A stretch of 64,000 nucleotides of DNA, from NCBI RefSeq assembly GCF_041200175.1, contig NZ_CP165727.1:5955501-6019500 (forward strand). The letters are read 5' to 3'. Shown here in pieces: positions 57,032-64,000 of the stretch (its first letter is position 1; each line of letters opens with the position of its first letter). The stretch is from Streptomyces sp. R33. Lineage in GTDB: Bacteria; Actinomycetota; Actinomycetes; Streptomycetales; Streptomycetaceae. The notes beneath the pieces were generated by a model. It made no database searches. It was not told the origin of the DNA and saw only the letters and a list, made by a program, of their open reading frames with translations. The position numbers and the translations under genes were made by a program.

Positions 57032-57681
57032 TTCTCGGCCAGCCCGCTCGTGCAGGCCGCGCCCGGCTCGGGGGTCTGCGGGCCCTGCACGTACTTGGTG
57101 AAGAACTGCGCGACGCGGGGGTCGTCCGCCTTGTCCACCGTCAGCTGCTTGCCCCAGGCGCTCAGCATGATCGTGCCGGCCTGCTCCTTGACCGGGCTCA
57201 TCAGCGTGTACGGGGTCTTGGCCACCGTCCCGGCCAGGCTGTCGACGTCGCCCTTGGCGGCCTTCTCGTTGTACGTCACCCAGACCGCGCCGTGCTCCAG
57301 CGAGTGGACGGCGTTGACCTCGGGGACCGGGTTCTTGTAGACGTCGCCGTTGCAGTTCATCCAGCGGGGGCTGTGGTCGCCGCCGACCGGCGGGTTCATC
57401 GGGTACTTCACCGGGGTCTCGACGTGGTTGCGGCCCAGCGCCTTCGCGTCCCAGGTCTGCTCGCCGTTCACCGGGGCCTTGAGGGCCGCCACCTTGGCGT
57501 CCTCCTTCTGCTGCTTGTCGATCAGCACCCAGGCGCCGAAGCCGATGAGCCCGGCGGCGACGGCCACCGAGACCGTGATCGCGATGGCCGCGTTGCGCCG
57601 GTCGCGGGCCCGCTCGGCGCGGCGCATCTCGGCTATGCGGGCCTGGGGGGAGTTGCTGTCGTACGGGGTCCTGCTGGCCAT
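57028..57681 (-). CDS. DUF3105 membrane-anchored protein
   Basis: A 217-residue protein: charged N-terminus, one membrane helix (about 32-53), and an extracytoplasmic DUF3105 domain. Its conserved blocks are HVETPVKYPMNPPVGGDHSPRWMNCNGDVY and VNAVHSLEHGAVWVTYN, where histidines and a cysteine may bind metal. ATG 57681. It is translated with the following DUF305 gene (GTGA overlap), a pairing seen in other actinobacteria. Function unknown. Confidence 0.87.
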   Translation of the reverse strand: MASRTPYDSNSPQARIAEMRRAERARDRRNAAIAITVSVAVAAGLIGFGAWVLIDKQQKEDAKVAALKAPVNGEQTWDAKALGRNHVETPVKYPMNPPVGGDHSPRWMNCNGDVYKNPVPEVNAVHSLEHGAVWVTYNEKAAKGDVDSLAGTVAKTPYTLMSPVKEQAGTIMLSAWGKQLTVDKADDPRVAQFFTKYVQGPQTPEPGAACTSGLAEK

Positions 57682-57753
57682 GTGCCCTGAATCCTTCTGC
57701 TGAGGGGGGTGGAGGGATGGATCCGGTGGAGCGCGGTACGGCGCCCGGACCGG

Positions 57754-58182
57754 TCAGGTCCGCAGCACTTGGAGGGCGTGGAGGTCGGGGGCCCGGGCGA
57801 GCGTCCCGTGCGGCCGGGCCGGCCCGCCGCCGGCGGCGCGCCCGACGGGATCCGGGGCGGCGCCCGCCACGGTCACGGCGGGCGGCGGGGCGGGCAGTAC
57901 GCCGGGGGCCACGTGCGAGAACGGGGAGCAGCCGGGCCGCTCGTCGGGGGACGCGCAGACGGCGCGCGTGCCGTGCCCGCCGCCGGGCCCGCGTACGGCC
58001 GACACGCCGGTCGGGGCGGTCGCGGAGGTCGCGCCGGACAGGGCGGTGACGGCGTGCGGCTCGCCCGGCCGTACGCACAGGAACAGCGCTCCGAGCAGCA
58101 CGCAGAGGGCCACCGCGATGACGGCACGCCGAGGCGTCCGACGCCCTGCGCGCCCGCGCCGCATGTGCTCCCAGCCCCCCAT
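57754..58182 (-). CDS. Hypothetical exported protein
   Basis: A 142-residue protein (ATG 58182 or 58164) with a basic N-terminus, one hydrophobic helix (about 20-36) and a small Gly/Pro/Ala-rich extracytoplasmic part with two cysteines (CASPDERPGC) that may pair. No family recognised. It precedes the DUF3105-DUF305 pair on the same strand with a 72-base gap. Composition on the two strands is similar, so the call is cautious. Confidence 0.55.
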   Translation of the reverse strand: MGGWEHMRRGRAGRRTPRRAVIAVALCVLLGALFLCVRPGEPHAVTALSGATSATAPTGVSAVRGPGGGHGTRAVCASPDERPGCSPFSHVAPGVLPAPPPAVTVAGAAPDPVGRAAGGGPARPHGTLARAPDLHALQVLRT

Positions 58183-58355
58183 GGCCGCAGATGGTAATGC
58201 TCATGACGGGCCCGAGGTCAGTGCGGGGGTGCCACGAGGTTTCAGAGGTGCGTAATGTGGCGGAAACCGCGGCTGGCGATACTGGGCCCGCCCGACTGTG
58301 CCCCCGCCCTCGGGGGAGGTGGTGCACAGGCCGTCTGAACTGCGAGGATGAAGGC

Positions 58356-59717
58356 ATGGACAAGCAGCAGGAATTCGTCCTCCGGACGCTCGAGGAGCGC
58401 GACATCCGGTTCGTGCGCCTGTGGTTCACCGACGTACTGGGCTTCCTGAAGTCCGTCGCGGTCGCCCCCGCCGAGCTGGAGCAGGCCTTCGACGAGGGCA
58501 TCGGCTTCGACGGATCGGCCATCGAGGGCTTCGCGCGGGTCTACGAATCCGACATGATCGCCAAGCCGGACCCCAGCACGTTCCAGATACTGCCGTGGCG
58601 CGCCGAGGCCCCCGGGACCGCCCGGATGTTCTGCGACATCCTGATGCCGGACGGATCGCCGTCCTTCGCGGACCCGCGGTACGTCCTCAAGCGCATCCTG
58701 AACAAGACCTCCGACCTGGGCTTCACCTTCTACACCCACCCCGAGATCGAGTTCTTCCTGCTGAAGGACAAGCCGCTGGACGGGACCCGCCCGGTGCCGG
58801 CGGACAACTCCGGCTATTTCGACCACACTCCGCAGAACGTCGGCATGGACTTCCGCCGCCAGGCGATCACCATGCTCGAATCCATGGGCATCTCGGTCGA
58901 GTTCAGCCACCACGAGGGCGCCCCCGGCCAGCAGGAGATCGACCTCCGCTACGCGGACGCGCTCTCCACGGCGGACAACATCATGACCTTCCGCCTCGTC
59001 ATGAAGCAGGTCGCGCTCGAGCAGGGCGTCCAGGCCACCTTCATGCCGAAACCGTTCTCCGAGTACCCCGGCTCGGGCATGCACACGCACCTCTCCCTCT
59101 TCGAGGGGGACCGCAACGCCTTCTACGAGTCGGGCGCCGAGTACCAGCTCTCCAAGGTGGGCCGCTCCTTCATCGCGGGCCTCCTGAAGCACGCGGCGGA
59201 AACGGCCGCGGTCACCAACCAGTGGGTCAACTCGTACAAGCGCATCTGGGGCGGCTCCTCCCGCACGGCCGGCTCCGGCGGCGAGGCCCCCTCGTACATC
59301 TGCTGGGGCCACAACAACCGCTCGGCCCTGATCCGCGTCCCGATGTACAAGCCGGGCAAGACGGGCTCCTCGCGGGTCGAGGTCCGCTCGATCGACTCGG
59401 GCGCGAACCCGTACCTCACCTACGCGGTCCTCCTCGCGGCGGGCCTCAAGGGCATCGAGGAGGGCTACGAACTCCCGGCGGGCGCCGACGACGACGTCTG
59501 GGCCCTCTCCGACGCGGAACGCCGCGCGATGGGCATCGAACCCCTCCCGCAGAACCTCGGCGAGGCCATCTCCCTGATGGAACGCAGCGAACTGGTCGCC
59601 GAAACCCTCGGCGAGCACGTCTTCGACTTCTTCCTGCGCAACAAGAAGCAGGAGTGGGAGGAATACCGCTCCGAGGTCACCGCCTTCGAACTCCGCAAGA
59701 ACCTCCCGGTCCTCTAA
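58356..59717 (+). CDS. glnA2: Glutamine synthetase-like enzyme, GlnA2 type
   Basis: A 453-residue GS-I fold protein: beta-grasp start with FTDVLGFLKSVAV and GIGFDGSAIEGF, metal ligands in HPEIEFFLL and GMHTHLSLFEGD, ATP-site NRSALIRVPMY, and a C-terminal end DFFLRNKKQEWEEY. The tyrosine adenylylation motif near residue 400 of GlnA is absent. Length and the position after nadE match S. coelicolor glnA2 (SCO2241), reported to be a gamma-glutamylpolyamine synthetase rather than a true glutamine synthetase. AAGG precedes ATG 58356. A very stable terminator follows. Confidence 0.9.
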   Translation: MDKQQEFVLRTLEERDIRFVRLWFTDVLGFLKSVAVAPAELEQAFDEGIGFDGSAIEGFARVYESDMIAKPDPSTFQILPWRAEAPGTARMFCDILMPDGSPSFADPRYVLKRILNKTSDLGFTFYTHPEIEFFLLKDKPLDGTRPVPADNSGYFDHTPQNVGMDFRRQAITMLESMGISVEFSHHEGAPGQQEIDLRYADALSTADNIMTFRLVMKQVALEQGVQATFMPKPFSEYPGSGMHTHLSLFEGDRNAFYESGAEYQLSKVGRSFIAGLLKHAAETAAVTNQWVNSYKRIWGGSSRTAGSGGEAPSYICWGHNNRSALIRVPMYKPGKTGSSRVEVRSIDSGANPYLTYAVLLAAGLKGIEEGYELPAGADDDVWALSDAERRAMGIEPLPQNLGEAISLMERSELVAETLGEHVFDFFLRNKKQEWEEYRSEVTAFELRKNLPVL

Positions 59718-59751
59718 CCGGAGTTCAGAGCCTTTTCGAGGTGTGCAGGAC

Positions 59752-59800
59752 ACTCCGGGCCGGTGGTCATCGACCACCGGCCCGGAGTCGTTTCATTTCC
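59752..59800 (+). terminator. glnA2 terminator
   Basis: ACTCCGGGCCGGTGGT (59752-59767) pairs perfectly with 59773-59788, five-base loop, followed by CGTTTCATTT. It starts 35 bases after the stop. Confidence 0.85.
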
Positions 59801-60130
59801 ACAGACGCGCTCTGCAGTCCGCGGGCGTACCCGGGGGGTCGCTGGCACCGGGGCCCGGACCGACGGGCGCGCTCCTGTCTGCGCCCCGCTCCAGCCGGGC
59901 CGCCATCCGCACGCCGGACGGCTCGGGTAGATGCGTCGTTCGTACGGTGGCGCGCTCCACCTGGACGCCAGGACCCGCGCCCGCTCCACATACGTGTGGG
60001 TCGACGGCACACGGGATGAGAGATGCGGAGGGGGGCGGGTTACGGGGTTGGCATCCCGCAAGGAGGAGATTCTTGCGGGCAACCCGCGGCGCTACGTAGT
60101 GATTTAGCTATCAATCACGTGCGTTGAGTC
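59801..60130. other. Non-coding stretch after glnA2
   Basis: No conserved gene; open frames on both strands lack codon bias and known motifs. It contains a CCCGCAAG...CTTGCGGG stem (60054-60078) and an AT-rich GTGATT...AATCAC dyad (about 60098-60117). Composition falls toward lower GC past 60080. Confidence 0.6.
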
Positions 60131-60135
60131 AAAAG

Positions 60136-60164
60136 TGGACACGGCGCGCACCCCTGGCTAGGCT
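60136..60164 (+). promoter_or_regulatory. Candidate promoter in the low-GC island
   Basis: TGGACA (60136-60141), 17-base spacer, TAGGCT (60159-60164). This is close to the vegetative consensus, about 280 bases before the secreted-protein ATG, implying a long leader. Confidence 0.5.
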
Positions 60165-60445
60165 CGATTAGCGGATGCCACACCTGAAGCAGCAATGCGA
60201 ACGCAAGGAAGTTGGCGTCGAAAAGACCGGAGTCAACCGGATCATCAATGACAGCCAGCGTCATTCAGTGCGATGCACAGCCGACCCCGCATGCATGAAC
60301 CAGGGGCCGGGTGCAGCCCTCAGTGGCAGGCGCGCGGATCCGCATGACGGCGCACGTCGAACATATGCGATTCACGCTGCGACCTGCGTCTTGCGTAGCC
60401 AGGCACTCTCGACAACGCCGTCTGAAATCAGTACGGGAGTCTGAA

Positions 60446-60859
60446 ATGCGGAACTTCAGCAGCATCAAGAGAAGTACACTCAGCCCCGTAGCGGTCGCGG
60501 CCTCACTGACGCTCGCTGCATCCATGGCAGCAATCGGCACAGCTCACGCCGCTACGAAGGTCACTGTCACTGGAACGGTGAGCTGCGCCCAATTCGATGA
60601 GTCAACACCGAAGACAGTGACAATAACCCCCAAGAAGGGGAAGGCCGGCTCGGACGAAACGCCCGGCGAGGCACAGGAGGAAGAGTACACAATCACGCTC
60701 ACAGGCATTCCGGATAAGGGCACGTCCGCCATCGCTAAGGTTGTCTGCGAAGACGATGATGGCGCCGTGAATACGTACAAGATCAAGGATCTGTCGATCA
60801 AGAAGAGAGCGGACGGCCACCCTCTGCCCATCAATCTTCCTCCGCCTCCTCCGGAATAG
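60446..60859 (+). CDS. Secreted hypothetical protein, lower GC
   Basis: A 137-residue protein with a Sec signal (about 1-36, basic start then VAVAASLTLAASMAAIGTAHA). The small beta-rich secreted domain, about 100 residues, has two cysteines (TVSCAQFDE and KVVCEDDDG) that may form one disulphide, and ends in PPPPPE. GC and codon use are clearly lower than in neighbours (many A/T third bases), suggesting horizontal origin. GGGAG lies seven bases before the ATG; the frame is open upstream to 60311 but without a better start. No homologous family recognised. Confidence 0.75.
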   Translation: MRNFSSIKRSTLSPVAVAASLTLAASMAAIGTAHAATKVTVTGTVSCAQFDESTPKTVTITPKKGKAGSDETPGEAQEEEYTITLTGIPDKGTSAIAKVVCEDDDGAVNTYKIKDLSIKKRADGHPLPINLPPPPPE

Positions 60860-61245
60860 CCGCCCTCGGGCTTGTGAACTGGGCGCCCACCCCGACACCA
60901 TGGGGGCGGGCGCCCACGCCGCAGCAAACCGTGAACGCGAGGTCGTACGTGCGTCCCGCGAGGCGGATGCCGAATGCCCAGCACCGGCGAAGCCGCCGCC
61001 TCCTGACGTAAGCGGACTGCCGAGCCTGTGGTTCTCGGCTGCCCACGGGGCTTCTTTCGGAGTTCCATGGCGGAGATCGAAGCGGAGGCGCGTACAGCCT
61101 CGTCGCCGAACGAACTGATTCACCCGGGCCGTCCCTGGGCCGTCCGACGGGGGGCCGGGGGTGGCCGGCGACGACCAATGACGGCCTCTCCGGTGCTGGT
61201 TGGCGGGCGGGTGGGGCGGGGTTTGGCTGGTGGGCTGAGTGGGGC
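60860..61245. other. Intergenic stretch before the glnA remnant
   Basis: About 385 bases without a convincing gene. Open frames on both strands lack known motifs and start sites. Nothing else recognised. Confidence 0.5.
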
Positions 61246-61246
61246 A

Positions 61247-61298
61247 TGCCTTCCTCCGCAACAAGAAGCAGCTGCGGAAGAACCTGCCGGTGCTGTAA
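61247..61298 (+). pseudogene. Decayed second glnA 3' end
   Basis: Codons read A-F-L-R-N-K-K-Q-L-R-K-N-L-P-V-L-stop, matching the last residues of GlnA2 (FFLRNKKQ...LRKNLPVL) with 13 codons deleted from the middle. DNA identity is about 20 of 21 bases over the FLRNKKQ part, lower after it. The following 40 bases also resemble the region after the glnA2 stop. No start or body of the gene remains. It is 1.55 kb from the intact end. Confidence 0.75.
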
Positions 61299-61336
61299 GG
61301 GCAGGTCAGGGCCTCTTCCGGGGCCGGAACACCCGC

Positions 61337-61369
61337 TCAGGGCCGACGGCGTGACGCCGTTGGCCCTGA
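61337..61369 (+). terminator. Hairpin after the glnA remnant
   Basis: TCAGGGCC-G-ACGGC (61337-61350) pairs with GCCGT-T-GGCCCTGA (61356-61369), 39 bases after the remnant stop. It mirrors the placement of the glnA2 terminator. Confidence 0.5.
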
Positions 61370-61386
61370 GGTACGAGGACACGCGT

Positions 61387-62055
61387 ATGACCGTGCACAC
61401 CGTGACGCCGCTCGACGGGGGGCTGCCTGCGCCCGAGCGGGTCTGGTACGCCTCCTACGGGTCCAACATGCACATGGACCGCCTGGCCGCGTACATCGCC
61501 GGGGGAACTCCCGTCGGCGCCGCGCGGACCTATCCGGGGTGCCGGGACCGGCGGGCGCCGGAGCGGTCGCTCGCGGTCGAGTTGCAGGGCCGGCTGTACT
61601 TCGCCACCGAGTCCGCCGTGTGGGGCGGGGGCCGGGGGCTGTACGACCCGACGGCTCCGGGCCGGATGCGCGGGCGGGCGCACCTGGTGACGGTCGGCCA
61701 GGTGTCCGACATCGCCGCGCAGGAGATGGGCGAGGAACCCGGGACGGACCTCGACCTCACGGCGACCCTGCGGGACGGCCGCGATGAACTCGGGCCGGGG
61801 CGCTACGAGACGCTGATCTGCCCCGGCACGATCGAGGACATCCCCGTCCTGACGTTCACCGCGCCGTGGACCCTGCGGGACGTCGACGTGCTCCCGCCCA
61901 CCGCCGTGTACCTGCGCTACCTCGCCGGGGGACTCCTGGAGTCCGGGCCCTGGGAGGAGCAGGACATCGCCGAGTACCTGGCCGACTGCCCGGGCGCCGC
62001 CGGTCACTGGACGCCCGAGCAGGTACGGGAGCTGCTGGTCTCCGGGAGTTGCTGA
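61387..62055 (+). CDS. Gamma-glutamylcyclotransferase-like protein
   Basis: A 222-residue protein. YASYGSNMHMDRL (YGSN at 24-27) is the substrate loop of the gamma-glutamylcyclotransferase/AIG2-like fold. GRLYFATESAVWGGGRGLYDPTAPGRMRGRAHLVTVGQ is the core, in which the glutamate expected as catalytic base lies around FATES. Family members release 5-oxoproline from gamma-glutamyl amino acids or amines. Streptomyces databases often mislabel this group as histone deacetylase. Beside glnA2, a gamma-glutamyl ligase, the two might act on the same compounds. ATG 61387 begins the conserved part. Confidence 0.8.
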   Translation: MTVHTVTPLDGGLPAPERVWYASYGSNMHMDRLAAYIAGGTPVGAARTYPGCRDRRAPERSLAVELQGRLYFATESAVWGGGRGLYDPTAPGRMRGRAHLVTVGQVSDIAAQEMGEEPGTDLDLTATLRDGRDELGPGRYETLICPGTIEDIPVLTFTAPWTLRDVDVLPPTAVYLRYLAGGLLESGPWEEQDIAEYLADCPGAAGHWTPEQVRELLVSGSC

Positions 62056-62085
62056 CCTCCCGGAGCCGCTGACTTCCGGCCCCGG

Positions 62086-64000
62086 TTACTTCGGGGGGAC
62101 CGCCCGGTGCCAGGTGGTGCGGGCCGGGTGGGCCGGGTCCGGGGTGGCGGGCGGGGTCGTGGTGATGTGGAGTTCGGCGTCCAGGCCCAGGACCGCCGTC
62201 GTCGTCGCGCCCGCCGGTTCGAGGATGCCGGCCGGGGCGCCGGCGAAGAGCATCTTCGACTCCGTCCATGCGGGCGGGCCACCGAGGCCCGTCGTACTGA
62301 CCGTGCCCGTGTCCGCGCGGCCCGACAGCAGGCGGCCCGCGACGCCGACCGCGCCGTAGCCCGCCCGGCCGCCTGCCTCCGAGACGCTGGAGACCTGCGG
62401 CTTGCCGGAGCCCGCCGTGACCAGGGCCGTACGCACGACCCCCGAGTCGGGGCGGCGGAAGTAGAGCCGGATGCCCGCGCCCTCCGGCGCCGCCGACAGC
62501 GGGACCGTGGTGGCCGGCAGGCCCGTCGGGAACGGTCCCTCGAGCGGGGCCCCCGGCGCCGGCTGGGTCCAGGCCAGGACCGACTTGGTGGTGGTCGCGT
62601 ACACCTGGCGCCGCCCGGCGGCGTCGACCGCCGTCACGGGGTCGCCCTGCAGGTCCTCGCCGCCCAGGCGCTGCCAGGGGCCGAAGGCGCCGCCCGGCTG
62701 CTGTTCGCGGGCGCGCAGCGTGCGGCGGGAGTCGCGGACGTAGACGGTCAGCCGGCCGTCCGGGGCCACGGCCGCCGAGGGCGCGCTGATGGAGGAGGTG
62801 CCCTCCTCGTCGGCCCCCTCGGGGGTGCCGAGCGACTGCCACGGCCCGAACGGGCCGTCCGGCGCGGACTGGACGGCGTACACGATCTCGCGCCGGTAGT
62901 CCGCGGGCCCCGGGCCGAAGCCCGTACGGGTGGCGAGGACCGCTATGCGGCCGTCGGAGAGGCGGGCGGTGCTCGCGCCCGGGTCGATGCCGGTGCCCGG
63001 GAGCAGGACCGGGCCGGTCCAGCCGGCCGGGCCGTCCTGCCTGGTCCAGACGGCCATCTGTCCGTCCAGGGCGGCGAAGGCGTAGAGCCGGCCGGAGCCG
63101 CCCGCCACCAGCCACGAGGTGGTGTCGGCGCGGGCGTAGCGCAGCGACTGGGCCCAGTTGCGCCCGGTGGGGCTGCTCGCGACCTTGCGGTCGCCGCAGC
63201 CGGAGGGGCTGCCGCAGTAGTTCTGGTGGTCGTGCCAGGCGTACGTCTTGAGGAAGCCGATCTTCGTCTCGGCCGTCTGCGGATCCAGGGCGTGCGGGAG
63301 GGTGCCGTTGTGGTAGCCGAGGTAGTTCTGCACCGAGAACCGCGGACGGTCGCCGACCTGGGCGGCGTACGCGGCGGTGGCGGCCTGTGCGAAGCGGGCG
63401 CCGAACATGTGGTCCTGGTGGTCGGTGTACTTGCCGGTGTCGTGGTACCGGCCCGGCGTCGGGTCCTGCATGCGTATCGTCGTCGGCTTGTAGACCCCGA
63501 GCAGCCCGGCTATCGCCTGTATCACCTGGTCCTTGGTGTACGTGTACGGCTGCTTGACCGGGCTTCCGGAGGACAGCTGCGCGCCGAGCGCGGGTATCTT
63601 GCCGTTCCACAGGCCGCGCAGGCTGTCCGGGTTCTCCGCGGTGGGGTTGCGGGCCTCGCGCAACTGCAGCCACACCAGGTTGACCTGCGGCCGGGCGATC
63701 AGCACGTCGAGCTCGGCCTGGCCGCCGCCCGCGGTGGGTATGACCGTGCGCTTCCAGGCGCTGGTGCGGTCCCCGGTGGCCATCTGGGCGTACGCGGAGC
63801 GGATGCCGTTCTGCCGGGCCTCCGCGTAGTGGGCGCGGTCGGCGGGCTGCTCCGGGTCCTTGGCGTCGGCGCCGTTGGCCTCGTTGCGGCCGTCGGCCTC
63901 GCCGGAGGTCAGGTAGACGGTGGTGAGTTGGAGGCCGGCCGTCAGCGACCGGCTGAGGTCCGGGTTCATGAAGAACAGGTCGTCGTCGGGGTGGGCGACG
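62086..64000 (-). CDS. PIG-L deacetylase with C-terminal beta-propeller (5' end outside window)
   Basis: About 638 codons visible; the gene starts beyond base 64000, where the frame reads VAHPDDDLFFMN, the PIG-L zinc motif AHPDD. DHQDHMFGARFAQAA is the second motif, with zinc-binding histidine, so the N-terminal half is a GlcNAc-type N-deacetylase. From about residue 290 the chain becomes beta-rich with repeated DGR-x-x-V/A-x-V and PFGPWQ(S/R)LG units, like a sialidase-type propeller. It is probably secreted and may deacetylate a glycan or secondary metabolite. Signal sequence not visible. Confidence 0.9.
   Translation of the reverse strand, partial: VAHPDDDLFFMNPDLSRSLTAGLQLTTVYLTSGEADGRNEANGADAKDPEQPADRAHYAEARQNGIRSAYAQMATGDRTSAWKRTVIPTAGGGQAELDVLIARPQVNLVWLQLREARNPTAENPDSLRGLWNGKIPALGAQLSSGSPVKQPYTYTKDQVIQAIAGLLGVYKPTTIRMQDPTPGRYHDTGKYTDHQDHMFGARFAQAATAAYAAQVGDRPRFSVQNYLGYHNGTLPHALDPQTAETKIGFLKTYAWHDHQNYCGSPSGCGDRKVASSPTGRNWAQSLRYARADTTSWLVAGGSGRLYAFAALDGQMAVWTRQDGPAGWTGPVLLPGTGIDPGASTARLSDGRIAVLATRTGFGPGPADYRREIVYAVQSAPDGPFGPWQSLGTPEGADEEGTSSISAPSAAVAPDGRLTVYVRDSRRTLRAREQQPGGAFGPWQRLGGEDLQGDPVTAVDAAGRRQVYATTTKSVLAWTQPAPGAPLEGPFPTGLPATTVPLSAAPEGAGIRLYFRRPDSGVVRTALVTAGSGKPQVSSVSEAGGRAGYGAVGVAGRLLSGRADTGTVSTTGLGGPPAWTESKMLFAGAPAGILEPAGATTTAVLGLDAELHITTTPPATPDPAHPARTTWHRAVPPK

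Noticed and set aside
59743..60099. Possible gene after the glnA2 terminator
   Set aside because: It starts inside the terminator stem, has no ribosome site and no motif; both strands are equally open.
61387..62055. Histone deacetylase annotation for the YGSN protein
   Set aside because: No zinc-binding HDAC motifs; the YASYGSN loop and fold match gamma-glutamylcyclotransferase.

Overview
The window is high-GC actinobacterial chromosome, almost certainly Streptomyces. Third codon positions are strongly G/C, GTG starts are common, and several genes look leaderless with a TAGGCT- or TAGCCT-like -10 just before the start. A single-copy primase/polymerase domain gene, a bifunctional RNase H/phosphatase, rnpB, nadE and a non-adenylylated glutamine synthetase (glnA2) are typical Streptomyces core genes. 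There is no integrase, transposase, tRNA, rRNA or CRISPR array, so this is mostly core chromosome with patches of accessory content.

Bases 1-6000 carry a CoA-thioester catabolic set: acyl-CoA dehydrogenase, SCP2-type thiolase, MaoC hydratase, zinc alcohol dehydrogenase and SDR. The MaoC operon is preceded by a perfect 16-bp palindrome matching the KstR-type sterol-regulon consensus. Bases 6-25 kb hold an HTH/membrane pair with two palindromes, a ROK protein, the NIF3, zinc-ribbon and RNase H/phosphatase operon, a YefM/YoeB toxin-antitoxin pair, rnpB divergent from a MerR gene, AraC and TetR regulators, an RNB ribonuclease, YaaA, Prim-Pol, a DDAH-like hydrolase, Rsm22, an MFS pump, an SDR and a PhzF protein.

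Bases 25.4-36.6 kb are a compact iron and heme acquisition locus. It has an efeO-efeB-efeU operon, a hmuT-hmuU-hmuV heme ABC importer, two secreted HtaA-domain proteins (one with a C-terminal LASTG sortase-like signal), a short PhzF protein and a heme oxygenase. Three DmdR1/IdeR-type iron boxes lie before efeO, between hmuT and the first HtaA gene, and before the heme oxygenase. Heme would be captured at the wall, imported, then opened by the oxygenase, under common iron control.

Bases 36.6-50.2 kb contain map, an F420:NADP oxidoreductase, a site-2 protease, a large AfsR-like SARP regulator convergent with a DrrAB-type ABC exporter, panB, a membrane-anchored EEP hydrolase and nadE. Five direct repeats phased at exactly 11 bp precede the exporter, which is the layout of SARP operators. 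Bases 50-58 kb hold a cluster of exported and metal-related genes: multicopper oxidase, DUF6153, DUF998, hydrolase, CBS, DUF305 with His-rich repeats, and DUF3105. A TACCC-N5-GGGTA copper-sensor-like site lies in its divergent promoter. Bases 58-64 kb hold glnA2, a lower-GC island with one secreted protein, a decayed second glnA 3' end, a gamma-glutamylcyclotransferase-like gene and a PIG-L deacetylase that runs off the window.
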